Shown: positions 7,559-17,311, counted from the first letter of the stretch. The stretch is DNA of 64,000 nucleotides from Pontibacter sp. Tf4 (GCF_014212495.1 NZ_JACKZC010000001.1:1-64000), one strand, 5' to 3'. The notes: generated by a model from the letters alone, not told the origin. Numbers and translations: made by a program.

Positions 7559-10303
7559 ATGGCCTTTGAGGTTTGGTTGGCGCTGGTAAAAAAAGCAGCA
7601 GCATTTATAGTTTGTTTTTTTATAGTTGGCAGTCTGACGCAAGCCTTAGCCCAAAGGGAAAACAACATCTGGTATTTCGGAGATGGCAATGGACTGGACT
7701 TTAATAACGGTGCACCTGCCATACTGAGCGACGGAGCAATGAATGCGTTTGAAGGAACTGCTTCTATAGCCGATGCACAAGGCAAACTACTGTTTTACAC
7801 CAATGGTACTGCCGTCTGGAATAAAAAACACCAGGTGATGGCCAACGGATCCGGTCTGTCTGGGAGCTCCAATTCTGCCCAATCAAGTCTTATAGTTCCC
7901 AAGCCGGGCAGCCCCACCATTTACTACCTTTTTACTACCGATGCCAATGGCGGCGGCCGCGGCCTGCAATACTCCACTATAGATATGAGCAAAAACGGTG
8001 GCCTTGGCGAAGTAATACAAAAGAACGTGCAGCTTCACACACCGGTATCAGAGCAGTTAACAGCCGTGCGGCACCAGAATAAGCGCGACATCTGGGTGAT
8101 CGTGCAACTGCATACCACCAGCAACTTTAAAAGTTACCTGGTAACACCCAACGGAATTGACCTAAATAACGCTGTAGTTTCCGGCTTCTCTGACAATATT
8201 TTTCCTGCTTCACAGAACTTTGATCATGCGATAGGCTGCATGAAAGTATCACCTGATGGTACCATGCTGGCCGCTACCAACCGTGGCTCACATTCTGTAA
8301 GGTTATTCAGTTTTAATACTGCTACCGGCGCTGCAAGCCTGTATAGCCCACCCGGCCGCGCTGGTACTCCTGTGTCTTTAACCCATGGGCTTAACCCTTA
8401 TGGTGTAGAGTTCTCGCCGGATAATTCGAAGCTATATGTTACTACAAATGCCGGTAAGCAGATCTTTCAATACAACCTGAAGGTTAGCGATCCTGCCAGA
8501 ATAAACGATTCCGGCACCCTGATCGCATCGCCTGCTTTAGATGCGCAGGTAAACTATGTTGGTGGCAGCCTGCAGTTGGGGCCCGACGGCAGAATATATT
8601 TTGCGAAGCCCGACAGCTGGCACCTGGGCGTGATTGAACAACCTAACATGACCGGTTTTGGCAGCACCTATAATGATGTAGGCATTGTACTTAACAGAAA
8701 GAGCGGATTAGGGCTGCCGGCATTTATCCAGAGCAATTTCCATTTCACCTACGACATCAGTTATGACATAAACTGCTACGGCCAGCCAAGCGTGTTCAAA
8801 TTCAACGCTGCCCCTTCCGACAAGCCGACCTTTATGCAATGGGACTTCGGCGACCCGGCATCCGGCACAAACAACACAGCTTTTACCCTGTCAGCTACGC
8901 ACAACTTTACAGCGCCCGGCAATTATAAGGTAACCTTTACCCGCCATTTCGATAATGGTGTTGAGATATACGAGATATTCTTAACCATAAAAGCCCCACC
9001 TATAGTTGACTTGGGCCCGGAACGCAAAGTATGCCCCGGCTCTGAAGTTACCTTAGATGCCAGCACGCCAAACGCCACCTATAAATGGAGCAACGGCAGC
9101 ACCTCGGCCAGCATTACCACTACCGCAGCCGGCACATACTGGGTAGATGTAACCGTTGATGGCTGTACCACCCGCGACGATGTAATTATATCGCACCTGC
9201 CCTTACCAAACGTCAACCTGGGTCCGGACCGTGAACTTTGTGAAGGCCAGACAACAGAACTTAATGTGTTTAACGAAGGCGCTACCTACCTATGGCAGGA
9301 TGGCTCAACCAACCCAACTTTTACCTTTACCAAAGCTGGCACCTATACCGTAGAGGTTACCAGCAAAAATGGCTGCAAAAAGACCGATGAGGTAACTATA
9401 GTTTACAATCCGCTGCCTGTAGTTGACCTGGGCCCCGACCGCGACATCTGTGCCAACACTACCACTATATTGGATGCCACCCAACCCGGCATGACCTACA
9501 AATGGAGCACCGGAGCCACCACGCCAACTATAACTATAGCCGATGCCGGCGACTACTCGGTAACTATAACCAACAGCAAAGGCTGCAGCGCCACCGATGT
9601 TATCCGGATCAACCACCTGCCTTTACCTATAGTTAACCTGGGCCCCGACGAAACCCTTTGCTCCGGCGACACAAAGCTACTTAACGCTACCTACCCTAAC
9701 TCTACTTACCTGTGGCAGGATGGCTCTACCAGTTCTACTTTTTTAGTTACTGAAGCCGGAAAATATTGGGTGGATGTAACAAACGAATTTGGCTGTACCG
9801 TGCGCGACGAGATCTGGCTGCCTTACCTTACCCGCCCTGCCATAGAGCTCGGCAACGACACCACGCTTTGCTACGGCGATACACTTATAGTTGGCACGGA
9901 GATGCCCGGCAATATCCGTTACGAGTGGCAGGATGGCAGCACTGACGCCTTCTTTAAAATAACCAGGCCGGGTACGTACAAACTCAAAGCCTTTAACCAG
10001 CACTGCGAAGCCACCGATGAGATTACCGTTAAGTTTAAAGACTGTATAGGTGGTATGTTTATACCAAACATCATTACGCCGAACGGCGATGGCAAGAACG
10101 ATGTGTTCTATATACACGGCCTGACCGAAGACGACTGGGAACTGGTGCTGTATAACCGCTGGGGTAAAGAGGTGGAACGCCTGCGAAACTATAGCAACAA
10201 CTGGGCACCGCCACCTGCCACTGCAAACGGGCTCTACTATTACCTGCTCCGGCACCCGGCTACAGGGCGTACCTACAAAGGCTGGCTGGAAGTGCTGCAG
10301 TAA
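7559..10303 (+). CDS. Secreted multidomain protein with beta-propeller, PKD/Ig-like repeats and CHU_C (T9SS type B) domain
   Basis: A 914-residue exported protein. A hydrophobic signal peptide ends near ALAQ (residue 32). Residues about 40-400 look like a WD/PQQ-type beta-propeller (WYFGDGNGLDF, FTTDANGGG). A PKD domain follows (WDFGDPASG, about 430-475). Then come five Ig-like repeats of about 69 residues starting near 481, 550, 619, 688 and 758, each with a D/N-LG-P/N-D/E...C opening, a WSNGS/WQDGS/WSTGA turn and a GTYWV-like strand. The C-terminal ~87 residues are a CHU_C/gliding-motility domain (IPNIITPNGDGKND, ending GWLEVLQ), a type IX secretion signal. It probably sits on the cell surface as an adhesin or scaffold. 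The repeats look internally duplicated and several ACTATAGTT motifs fall inside them. A later start is possible. Confidence 0.88.
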   Translation: MAFEVWLALVKKAAAFIVCFFIVGSLTQALAQRENNIWYFGDGNGLDFNNGAPAILSDGAMNAFEGTASIADAQGKLLFYTNGTAVWNKKHQVMANGSGLSGSSNSAQSSLIVPKPGSPTIYYLFTTDANGGGRGLQYSTIDMSKNGGLGEVIQKNVQLHTPVSEQLTAVRHQNKRDIWVIVQLHTTSNFKSYLVTPNGIDLNNAVVSGFSDNIFPASQNFDHAIGCMKVSPDGTMLAATNRGSHSVRLFSFNTATGAASLYSPPGRAGTPVSLTHGLNPYGVEFSPDNSKLYVTTNAGKQIFQYNLKVSDPARINDSGTLIASPALDAQVNYVGGSLQLGPDGRIYFAKPDSWHLGVIEQPNMTGFGSTYNDVGIVLNRKSGLGLPAFIQSNFHFTYDISYDINCYGQPSVFKFNAAPSDKPTFMQWDFGDPASGTNNTAFTLSATHNFTAPGNYKVTFTRHFDNGVEIYEIFLTIKAPPIVDLGPERKVCPGSEVTLDASTPNATYKWSNGSTSASITTTAAGTYWVDVTVDGCTTRDDVIISHLPLPNVNLGPDRELCEGQTTELNVFNEGATYLWQDGSTNPTFTFTKAGTYTVEVTSKNGCKKTDEVTIVYNPLPVVDLGPDRDICANTTTILDATQPGMTYKWSTGATTPTITIADAGDYSVTITNSKGCSATDVIRINHLPLPIVNLGPDETLCSGDTKLLNATYPNSTYLWQDGSTSSTFLVTEAGKYWVDVTNEFGCTVRDEIWLPYLTRPAIELGNDTTLCYGDTLIVGTEMPGNIRYEWQDGSTDAFFKITRPGTYKLKAFNQHCEATDEITVKFKDCIGGMFIPNIITPNGDGKNDVFYIHGLTEDDWELVLYNRWGKEVERLRNYSNNWAPPPATANGLYYYLLRHPATGRTYKGWLEVLQ

Positions 10304-10342
10304 GCCTTATAACCTTTAAGGCTGCCATCGTATACTTCCAGT

Positions 10343-10750
10343 ATGAATTGGAGAGGCATACTAAACCGCAGGAAACGGAAAGAGCTTAAAAAAGACCTGA
10401 AGGTACAGGAAAAACAGAACCTGGAAGTACGAGACAGCCTGGCCATGCAACGTACCCGAATGGCAAACGAACGCACGCTGCTGGCTTACATGCGCACTGC
10501 CACGGCTATGATCCTGGCAGGACTTACCTTTATTAAACTGTTTGATGATCTGTTCTACATAGGCATAGGGCTGGTCTCTATACCGATGGGTATAGTGGTA
10601 GCTTATTTTGGCTACAGGCGGTACAACAAGCAGAAACTGGACATAGCCCGGAATGCAACCTTATACTCCCCTACCAGCCCCATACTGGCCGAAGTAGTGG
10701 CCCAGGAAAAAGCGGAGCCAGATAAGAGCAACCCCGACCCTATAGTTTAA
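10343..10750 (+). CDS. DUF202 family membrane protein (first of a pair)
   Basis: A 135-residue protein with a basic N-terminal helix, the DUF202 signature MQRTRMANERTLLAYMRTA (about 38-56) and two transmembrane helices (about 57-75 and 80-98), followed by a polar tail. DUF202 (YidH-like) proteins are small inner-membrane proteins without a firmly known role. The next gene, 24 bases downstream, encodes a paralogue with the same layout, which suggests a tandem duplication and cotranscription. Confidence 0.85.
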   Translation: MNWRGILNRRKRKELKKDLKVQEKQNLEVRDSLAMQRTRMANERTLLAYMRTATAMILAGLTFIKLFDDLFYIGIGLVSIPMGIVVAYFGYRRYNKQKLDIARNATLYSPTSPILAEVVAQEKAEPDKSNPDPIV

Positions 10751-10774
10751 CCTGCAACTATAACCCCGCTCACC

Positions 10775-11164
10775 ATGAAGCAGTCAGACCCGGAAAAAGA
10801 AGAAATAAAGCGCCTGAAAAAAAAGCTGAAGCAGCAGGAAAAAAAGAATACCGAGATCCGGAACGAGATGGCAGTGCAGCGCACCATATTTGCCAACGAA
10901 CGCACCCTGATGGCTTACCTCCGTACAGCCATTGCCCTGCTTGCCGGTGGTATTGCCGCCATCAAACTATCGCAGCACAAGTACATGGGGATAATAGGCT
11001 TTCTATTGATGGCTTTAGGTGGCGGATTGATCATCTATAGTTTTTACCGGTACTTCAAGAAACAGAAACTGATAAAGCGCCAGCAGCAGGAGTTTACCCA
11101 GACCAGCCACCACCACGCAGCCATCCACGAAAAGGAAGCCTCGCGCTACGGTAACTCCGACTGA
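10775..11164 (+). CDS. DUF202 family membrane protein (second of a pair)
   Basis: A 129-residue paralogue of the preceding gene: charged K/E-rich N-terminus, signature MAVQRTIFANERTLMAYLRTA, two membrane helices (about 48-62 and 68-88) and a His-rich tail (TSHHHAAIH). The two probably form one operon, and a heteromeric membrane complex is possible but not shown. The region after the stop leads to uvrA without an obvious terminator. Confidence 0.85.
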   Translation: MKQSDPEKEEIKRLKKKLKQQEKKNTEIRNEMAVQRTIFANERTLMAYLRTAIALLAGGIAAIKLSQHKYMGIIGFLLMALGGGLIIYSFYRYFKKQKLIKRQQQEFTQTSHHHAAIHEKEASRYGNSD

Positions 11165-11263
11165 ACTATAGCTACAGGAAAGTTACCAAATGCTAAACCA
11201 ATTGCGCTGATTTGCTGTTAAGAAGGGTTGGAGTTTTACTGTCGTAAAGCGCTGGCAATTTTA

Positions 11264-11271
11264 TACCTTTG
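11264..11271 (+). promoter_or_regulatory. -7 promoter element of uvrA
   Basis: TACCTTTG fits TAnnTTTG and lies 25 bases before the uvrA ATG. I see no good -33 TTG at the right spacing. Confidence 0.45.
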
Positions 11272-11295
11272 CTATTTAAAATCAACGCATCCTGA

Positions 11296-14193
11296 ATGGC
11301 TTTAGAACAAAAGCAAACTACAGATACCGGCGTAGCTTCAGCAGCTTTCTCGCATAACGGCGAAACGCAGCAGATTGAAGTGTATGGCGCCCGCGAACAT
11401 AATCTCAAAAACATATCTATAACCCTGCCGCGCTACAAGCTGGTTGTCTTTACAGGCATCAGTGGGTCGGGCAAATCGTCGCTGGCGTTCGATACCATTT
11501 ACGCCGAAGGGCAGCGCCGCTACATGGAGACCTTCTCGGCCTATGCCCGCTCGTTTATGGGTGGCCTCGAAAGACCTGATGTAGATAAGATCGAAGGCCT
11601 GTCGCCGGTAATTTCCATCGAGCAGAAAACCACGAGCCGCAACCCACGCTCCACCGTGGGCACCATCACCGAGATCTACGACTTTATGCGTCTGCTGTGG
11701 GCGCGTACCGCCGAGGCCTTCAGTTATGTAACCGGCGAAAAAATGGTGCGCCAGAGCGATGACCAGATCGTAAACCACATCCTGGAGAACTTTAATGGCA
11801 AACGTATTGTGGTGCTGGCGCCGGTGGTAAAAGGCCGTAAAGGACATTACCGCGAGCTTTTCCAGCAGATCCGCAAAATGGGTTTCATTCGGGCACGTGT
11901 AGATGGTGAGTTGCTGGAGATAACGCCAAAGATGCAGGTGGACCGCTATAAGATTCACGACATCGAGATCGTAATTGATAAGATCGTGGTGAAGGAAGAC
12001 GACCGTTTCCGTTTATCCAGCTCTATCCAAAATGCACTGACGCATGGTAAAGGCACGGCCCTTATCCTGGATGTGGATGCCGATAAAGCGCACTTCTTCT
12101 CGCGCCACCTCATGGACCCGGCCACTGGTATTGCCTACGACGATCCGGCTCCGAACTCCTTCTCCTTTAACTCACCTTACGGTGCCTGCCCGGTTTGTAA
12201 TGGTTTAGGTGAAATACAGGAGATTACAGAAGAATCGGTTATCCCGGACAAAAGCCTGAGCATACGCCGCGGTGGTATTGCCCCGCTGGGCGAGTACCGC
12301 GATATCTGGATCTTTAAGCAGATAGAAGCCCTCTTCAAACACTTTAAAGTTTCGGTATCTACGCCTCTGAAGGACCTGCCGGAAGATGTGATGAAGGTAT
12401 TGCTGTATGGTCTGGAAGAGGACCTGGAAGTAAATACCAAGAAAGGTAACTATGTAGTGGAGTTTGAAGGGATCATCAACTTCCTGAAAAACCAGATGGA
12501 CTCTGATTCGGATAACATCCGAAGCTGGGTAGAAGATTTTACACAAACCAATACCTGCCCAGAGTGTAACGGTTACCGCCTGAAAAAAGAATCGCTGCAT
12601 TTTAAGATCGACGGTAAAAATATTGGTGAGCTTTCGGTACTGGACATAAACAAACTGGCTGCCTGGTTCGAGGGTCTTGAAGACAGAATGAGCGAGCGTC
12701 AGAATGTGATTGCCAAAGAGCTCCTAAAAGAGATTCGGAAGCGCATCGGCTTCTTGCTGGATGTGGGCCTGGATTACCTGAGCCTGCACCGCCCTGTGAA
12801 GACTTTATCAGGCGGTGAGAGCCAGCGTATCAGGCTCGCAACCCAGATCGGCACGCAACTGGTGGGGGTGCTTTACATTATGGATGAGCCGAGTATTGGC
12901 TTGCACCAGCGCGACAACGAGCGCCTGATTAATGCTTTGAAAGACCTGCGCGATTTGGGCAACTCGATTATAGTGGTAGAGCACGACAAAGACATGATAC
13001 TGCAATCGGATTATGTGGTGGATATAGGGCCAGGCGCAGGCATACATGGCGGGCAGGTAGTAACAGCCGGCACTCCTGATGAAATGATGAACGCCGGCAC
13101 GACTACGGCTGACTTCCTGAGTAACCGCAGGGGCATTGCTGTACCGCGCACCAAACGCCCGGGCAATGGCGAAACGTTAAAACTGATCGGAGCTACCGGC
13201 AATAACCTGAAAAACGTAACACTGGAACTGCCTTTGGGCAAAATGATCTGCGTAACCGGCGTATCAGGTTCAGGTAAATCATCCCTGATCCACGATACAC
13301 TTTACCCGATCCTGAACACGCATTTCTTCAGAGCGAAGCGCGAGCCGCTGCCTTATAAAAAGATAGAAGGACTGGATAAGATTGACAAGGTTATTGAAGT
13401 AGATCAGTCGCCAATTGGCCGTACGCCACGCTCTAACCCTGCCACCTATACCGGCGTGTTTACTGACATCAGAACACTGTTTGCTCAGCTGCCGGAAGCC
13501 AAAATAAGAGGGTATACGCCTGGCCGCTTCTCGTTCAATGTGAAGGGTGGCCGTTGCGAAGCCTGCGAAGGCGCTGGTATGCGAACTATAGAAATGAACT
13601 TTCTGCCGGATGTATATGTGCCCTGCGAAGTATGTAAAGGGAAGCGCTACAACCGCGAAACTCTGGAAGTACGTTTTAAAGGCAAAAGCATTACCGACGT
13701 GCTGGACATGACCGTGGAGCAGGCTGTAGATTTCTTCGAAAGTCAGCCGCGCATCCTGCGTAAGATACAGACGCTGAACGAAGTTGGCTTAGGCTACATT
13801 ACACTGGGTCAGCAGGCAACTACCTTATCCGGTGGCGAGGCGCAGCGGGTGAAACTGGCAACCGAGCTATCCAAAAAAGATACCGGGCAAACGCTTTATA
13901 TCCTGGATGAGCCTACTACCGGTCTTCACTTCCAGGACATCGAGCACCTATCCGAAGTACTGCATAAACTGACAGATAAAGGCAACACAGTCCTCATCAT
14001 CGAGCACAACCTCGACCTGATCAAGATTGCCGATCATATTATTGATATTGGTCCGGAAGGTGGCGAAGGCGGCGGAACTATAGTTGCGAAAGGAACCCCG
14101 GAAGAAGTTGCCAAGGTAAAGAAAGGCTATACATCCCGTTTCCTGAAGGAAGAACTGGCCACCAGCCACTACCGCGAGGACGGACAGCAGTAG
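11296..14193 (+). CDS. uvrA: Excinuclease ABC subunit A
   Basis: DNA damage-recognition ATPase of nucleotide excision repair, acting with UvrB. It has 965 residues, slightly longer than E. coli UvrA because of an N-terminal extension of about 20 residues. It has two ABC modules: Walker A GISGSGKSS at 54-62 and GVSGSGKSS near 654, with signatures LSGGESQR near 503 and LSGGEAQR near 843. Zinc-binding cysteine pairs are visible at CPVCNG (about 297), CPECNG (about 420), and CEACEG/CEVCKG (about 753-780). Both nucleotide-binding domains look intact. It is flanked by its own -7 box and a bidirectional terminator. Confidence 0.97.
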   Translation: MALEQKQTTDTGVASAAFSHNGETQQIEVYGAREHNLKNISITLPRYKLVVFTGISGSGKSSLAFDTIYAEGQRRYMETFSAYARSFMGGLERPDVDKIEGLSPVISIEQKTTSRNPRSTVGTITEIYDFMRLLWARTAEAFSYVTGEKMVRQSDDQIVNHILENFNGKRIVVLAPVVKGRKGHYRELFQQIRKMGFIRARVDGELLEITPKMQVDRYKIHDIEIVIDKIVVKEDDRFRLSSSIQNALTHGKGTALILDVDADKAHFFSRHLMDPATGIAYDDPAPNSFSFNSPYGACPVCNGLGEIQEITEESVIPDKSLSIRRGGIAPLGEYRDIWIFKQIEALFKHFKVSVSTPLKDLPEDVMKVLLYGLEEDLEVNTKKGNYVVEFEGIINFLKNQMDSDSDNIRSWVEDFTQTNTCPECNGYRLKKESLHFKIDGKNIGELSVLDINKLAAWFEGLEDRMSERQNVIAKELLKEIRKRIGFLLDVGLDYLSLHRPVKTLSGGESQRIRLATQIGTQLVGVLYIMDEPSIGLHQRDNERLINALKDLRDLGNSIIVVEHDKDMILQSDYVVDIGPGAGIHGGQVVTAGTPDEMMNAGTTTADFLSNRRGIAVPRTKRPGNGETLKLIGATGNNLKNVTLELPLGKMICVTGVSGSGKSSLIHDTLYPILNTHFFRAKREPLPYKKIEGLDKIDKVIEVDQSPIGRTPRSNPATYTGVFTDIRTLFAQLPEAKIRGYTPGRFSFNVKGGRCEACEGAGMRTIEMNFLPDVYVPCEVCKGKRYNRETLEVRFKGKSITDVLDMTVEQAVDFFESQPRILRKIQTLNEVGLGYITLGQQATTLSGGEAQRVKLATELSKKDTGQTLYILDEPTTGLHFQDIEHLSEVLHKLTDKGNTVLIIEHNLDLIKIADHIIDIGPEGGEGGGTIVAKGTPEEVAKVKKGYTSRFLKEELATSHYREDGQQ

Positions 14194-14301
14194 CAAACTA
14201 TAGTTCCTGCACACAGAACTATAGCTGAGTAAGCGCGGCCATAGTCCGCAAGGTGGCTCACACCCGCGATACACGAGCGAGCGCTTGAATTTATAAAAAC
14301 A

Positions 14302-14334
14302 AAAGCCGCAGCTATAGTTTATAGTTGCGGCTTT
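14302..14334. terminator. Bidirectional terminator between uvrA and the DUF4142 gene, containing the palindrome
   Basis: Stem AAAGCCGCA / TGCGGCTTT; the arms continue into CTATA / TATAG so that the TATAGTT motif forms the upper part of the hairpin. It serves convergent genes and lies just before the 14340 stop codon. Confidence 0.75.
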
Positions 14335-14339
14335 ATAGT

Positions 14340-14906
14340 TTACTGTATCTTTTCTTCAAGGGCTTCGGCCTGCTCCAGGTGCTGCCGTATAAGCGGTAAC
14401 TGCCGCGATGCATATTGCTTTACCTCCATCGACACACCGTTCTCGGCCATGTCTTCGTAGCGCTTCAGCAGCTGGTCGTGCAGGTAACGGATCTCGCGGA
14501 TGTAAGCCAGGTCAAAGGCAATGCCTTCTTTCGACTTTACTTCTTCCAGCACCTCCTTATGGGCATTCCCGAGGGTTTGTGGCAACACAAAATTAGCTTT
14601 GTTACCCAGGTCCTGCAGCTCTGTCAGCATTTGCTCGTGGGCATCTTCCATCTCCTGCGACATCGCTTTTACTTCGGGGCTTACGCCTCTTGCTATAGCT
14701 TCCTGGCTTAACTGTAGTTGCAGCATGTTGGCGCTGGCGGCTTCGGCCACAAAAATGGCATCGTTTTCCATGTTTTTCTGCCCGGCCTGCTCAAACTGCT
14801 CCACGCTTTGCTTGGCGGCTGCTTTTACACTGTCGTCAGAGTTGCATCCGGTCAGCAGGCCTATGGCAACTACTGCCGTTGCACCGATAGATAAAAATCG
14901 TTTCAT
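14340..14906 (-). CDS. DUF4142 lipoprotein
   Basis: A 188-residue exported lipoprotein with signal MKRFLSIGATAVVAIGL and lipobox LLTGC. The remainder is a helical DUF4142 domain (four-helix, ferritin-like in prediction) beginning near FVAEAASANMLQLQLSQEA. DUF4142 proteins are common in Bacteroidota and rhizobia, and their function is unproven. The frame extends nine codons further upstream, but the ATG at 14906 gives the proper signal peptide. The next upstream gene on the same strand (15006-15584) encodes a second DUF4142 lipoprotein, so the two are likely paralogues. Confidence 0.85.
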   Translation of the reverse strand: MKRFLSIGATAVVAIGLLTGCNSDDSVKAAAKQSVEQFEQAGQKNMENDAIFVAEAASANMLQLQLSQEAIARGVSPEVKAMSQEMEDAHEQMLTELQDLGNKANFVLPQTLGNAHKEVLEEVKSKEGIAFDLAYIREIRYLHDQLLKRYEDMAENGVSMEVKQYASRQLPLIRQHLEQAEALEEKIQ

Positions 14907-14929
14907 AGTTGTTGGTTTATAAACAGAAA

Positions 14930-14960
14930 GCATCTGTCAAGTATAGTTACTTGCAGATGC
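14930..14960. terminator. Hairpin between the two DUF4142 genes
   Basis: Stem GCATCTG / CAGATGC with an inner CAAGT/ACTTG pairing around TATAGT. A T-run follows on the plus strand; on the minus strand, where the genes lie, the tail is TTTCTGTTT. It may terminate the upstream DUF4142 transcript. Confidence 0.5.
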
Positions 14961-15005
14961 TTTTTTATGTTTTGGCGCAAGTTAATAAAACCTGCGTAGC
15001 TGCTA

Positions 15006-15584
15006 TTATTTCTGTTTATCCAGCATGTCTTTTATCTGTTTGGCGCGCTCGTGATGCTTCTGCAACACAGGCAATGTTTTGCTGGCGAAGGCTTTTGCAT
15101 CGGCGTCCTGCAGGTCGCGGGCGGCTTCCTCAAACTCATCTATGTCTTCCTGGTGATCTTCCACCATCAGTTTCATATAAGCTTTGTCGAAATCGGCACC
15201 GGTTTTATCGCGCAGCTCTGCTACGTGGTCCATGTGGTCGCGGCCCATGCTATCTGGCAACATAATGTTTTTGCTGGCGGCCAGCGCTTTCAGCTCGTCG
15301 TTGGCTTTGGTGTGGTCGGTCACCATCATCTGCCCGAAGCTTTTTACATCGGCATGCTGCGCCTTTTGTTCTGCCATCCTGCCTAATTCTACTTCCATCA
15401 TGCCGCCGCTGGCAGCCTCGGTCATAAACTCAGACAGGTCATCTTTTGTCTCTTCCATAGGCGTGTCTTCAAACGCCTGTTCATTTGCTTCCTGCGCTTC
15501 TTCTACAGGTTCAGGCTTTTGGTTGCAGCCAAAGCCAATTAATAAGGTACAGGCGATCAGACCTGTTGTTACGATTTTTTTCAT
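15006..15584 (-). CDS. DUF4142 lipoprotein
   Basis: A 192-residue lipoprotein: signal MKKIVTTGLIACTLLIGFGC with the lipobox cysteine at 20, an acidic E/Q-rich linker (about 22-52), then the DUF4142 domain with FMTEAASGGMMEVELGRMA and HQEDIDEFEEAA. It is homologous in layout to the adjacent 14340-14906 product. It is likely anchored in the periplasm or outer membrane. Function unknown. Confidence 0.88.
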   Translation of the reverse strand: MKKIVTTGLIACTLLIGFGCNQKPEPVEEAQEANEQAFEDTPMEETKDDLSEFMTEAASGGMMEVELGRMAEQKAQHADVKSFGQMMVTDHTKANDELKALAASKNIMLPDSMGRDHMDHVAELRDKTGADFDKAYMKLMVEDHQEDIDEFEEAARDLQDADAKAFASKTLPVLQKHHERAKQIKDMLDKQK

Positions 15585-15764
15585 AGCTGTTATTTTAAAT
15601 TTACTTATTCCTTTATTTTACTATAAACAATTTAGTATACGCCTCGCAAAAGGCATTGTTATACTTTATATTACTACTATTGCGGAACCTTTTGCGCAGC
15701 TATTGTTATTGTATATCCGGGCCCGGGCTTTGGCTTGAAACGGACTATAGCTATGCCTGTTAGC

Positions 15765-15772
15765 TACCTTTG
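15765..15772 (+). promoter_or_regulatory. -7 element upstream of the 15805 gene
   Basis: TACCTTTG matches TAnnTTTG and lies 33 bases before the ATG. No well-spaced -33 element is seen. Confidence 0.45.
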
Positions 15773-15804
15773 TAAGCATTTAATATCTTCGTTTATAACC
15801 TTTT

Positions 15805-16512
15805 ATGAGAACAATAATTACAAAACACATTAAGGCAGGGCTACTGGCGCTGTTTTTACTTGCTGGTGGTGCCGTACAGGCCCAGAACCAGGACCCCGAT
15901 GCGCCCGATATCCGTGATATAGACAAGGCGCATGACCGCATTATAAAAGTGCACCCGCTTCAGTTAGGCGAGGCATACCTGTCTGTTGAAAAGTTACGCA
16001 CCGAGCGTGTAAGCAACGAGTATGGCATCGGCTACATCTACAAAAGCTACCTGAAAGGCGAAACCGACGACTGGCAGGACTACGAAGCAAAAGATGTGAC
16101 GGGTATTGGCATACACATGAGTCAGCGCCATTATACATCAAACAAAAAAAGCGCACCATTTGGCTTTTTCCATGGGCCGGTGTTTGGCTACCGCTTCCTG
16201 GTGTACGAGAAAAACGTATTCGACCTGCCTGAGCAGGACCCGTCTTCTCCGGACTTCCGGTTTGTGGGGCGCCTGTACCAGAACTCACTGGATGTAAGCT
16301 ACCGTATTGGTGGTCAGTTTTTGTTAGGAAACCATTTTACCCTCGAAGTGGCCGGATCGCTGGGCGGTCGTGTTAAATATGCGAAATCCACCACAGCCGA
16401 TGAGCTGCTGCCACAGCACATTATAGGATATGAACTGATAAGTGACGAGAGTTCTTATGTAGCTGCCACGCCACTGGCCCAGCTGAAATTCTCGGTTGGA
16501 TACGCTTTTTAG
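15805..16512 (+). CDS. Predicted outer-membrane beta-barrel protein
   Basis: A 235-residue exported protein. The signal peptide ends at VQAQ (about residue 27). The mature part shows alternating amphipathic strands (GYIYKSYL, GPVFGYRFLVYE, LDVSYRIGGQFLLG, LEVAGSLGG, LAQLKFSVGYAF) and ends in phenylalanine, as outer-membrane barrels do. It may resemble DUF3575-type proteins, but no specific family is recognised with certainty. It is monocistronic with a symmetric terminator after it. Confidence 0.65.
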   Translation: MRTIITKHIKAGLLALFLLAGGAVQAQNQDPDAPDIRDIDKAHDRIIKVHPLQLGEAYLSVEKLRTERVSNEYGIGYIYKSYLKGETDDWQDYEAKDVTGIGIHMSQRHYTSNKKSAPFGFFHGPVFGYRFLVYEKNVFDLPEQDPSSPDFRFVGRLYQNSLDVSYRIGGQFLLGNHFTLEVAGSLGGRVKYAKSTTADELLPQHIIGYELISDESSYVAATPLAQLKFSVGYAF

Positions 16513-16524
16513 AGCATCTACCTG

Positions 16525-16574
16525 AACTATAAAACGAAAGCCTGCCAATGTTAGCAGGCTTTCGTTTTATAGTT
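16525..16574. terminator. Symmetric bidirectional terminator with AACTATA ends
   Basis: A 21-base arm beginning AACTATAAAACG and ending GCCTGC pairs perfectly with its partner across an eight-base loop. The outermost bases are the AACTATA/TATAGTT half of the iterated palindrome. It separates convergent genes. Confidence 0.85.
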
Positions 16575-16582
16575 GATGTGCC

Positions 16583-17311
16583 CTATTTCACGACCTTGCT
16601 TAGTACACTATAGGAAAGCAGCTTGCCGTTGCGGTAAGACTCGGATCGCACCAGCCCTACTCCGGGCACAAAATACTCTACCGTCTGGATGTGAGATGCC
16701 GGCATGTTCATGCCCATGGCTTTGGTACGCATCTCCATATCCTGATTAATTTTAAAGGCATTATAGGCCCCGGCCGGCACATTAATATTTTCCTTTTCCC
16801 CCACAGTGCGGCCTGTTACGTGCAGCACAATAGAAGATATGGGTTGTCCGCTTTCCTTATCCAGCACATCCACCGTAAAGCTGCCATCCTTCAGTTTCTG
16901 CCCCGATGCTAAGTCCGAGGGATAATCCATCTGATCGCCCTGCATTTTTACTTCCATATTTTTATAAGCCGACAGCATATCCGGGTTCACCATCGAGCGC
17001 ATATCTATGAACATGCTTCCGTTCTGGCAGCTTACCGTATAATCGCCTTCAGTGGTTAGATTACCTTTCTCATCGAAAACCCTGCTGTGTATAGTGGCTT
17101 CGGTTTTGGAGGGACTGCTGTTCACGGATGTAACCTTGTAACGTACCCTGCCGGTCAGTCTGTCCTTGCGGTCATAGTTCAGGAGTTCGTACTCGGCATT
17201 GTTTGTCAGGAGGTAATAACCGGCACAGTCCTGCGCTATAGTTTGGTGCGGCTTTGTGAGGCAGACCATGCCTATGCACAAGAGCAGGAGGTAAAAGATT
17301 CGGTTTTTCAT
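16583..17311 (-). CDS. Secreted TapB/DUF3108-like protein
   Basis: A 242-residue exported protein with a signal peptide ending near TIAQ (about 26). The mature portion is beta-rich (YYLLTNNAEYELLNYDRKDRLTG, then a GRVRYKV strand and ETVEYFVPGVGLVRSE-like C-terminus). This arrangement resembles DUF3108/TapB-like lipocalin-type proteins of Bacteroidota. The role is unknown; periplasmic or surface localisation is likely. It is convergent with the 15805 gene across a shared terminator. Confidence 0.6.
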   Translation of the reverse strand: MKNRIFYLLLLCIGMVCLTKPHQTIAQDCAGYYLLTNNAEYELLNYDRKDRLTGRVRYKVTSVNSSPSKTEATIHSRVFDEKGNLTTEGDYTVSCQNGSMFIDMRSMVNPDMLSAYKNMEVKMQGDQMDYPSDLASGQKLKDGSFTVDVLDKESGQPISSIVLHVTGRTVGEKENINVPAGAYNAFKINQDMEMRTKAMGMNMPASHIQTVEYFVPGVGLVRSESYRNGKLLSYSVLSKVVK

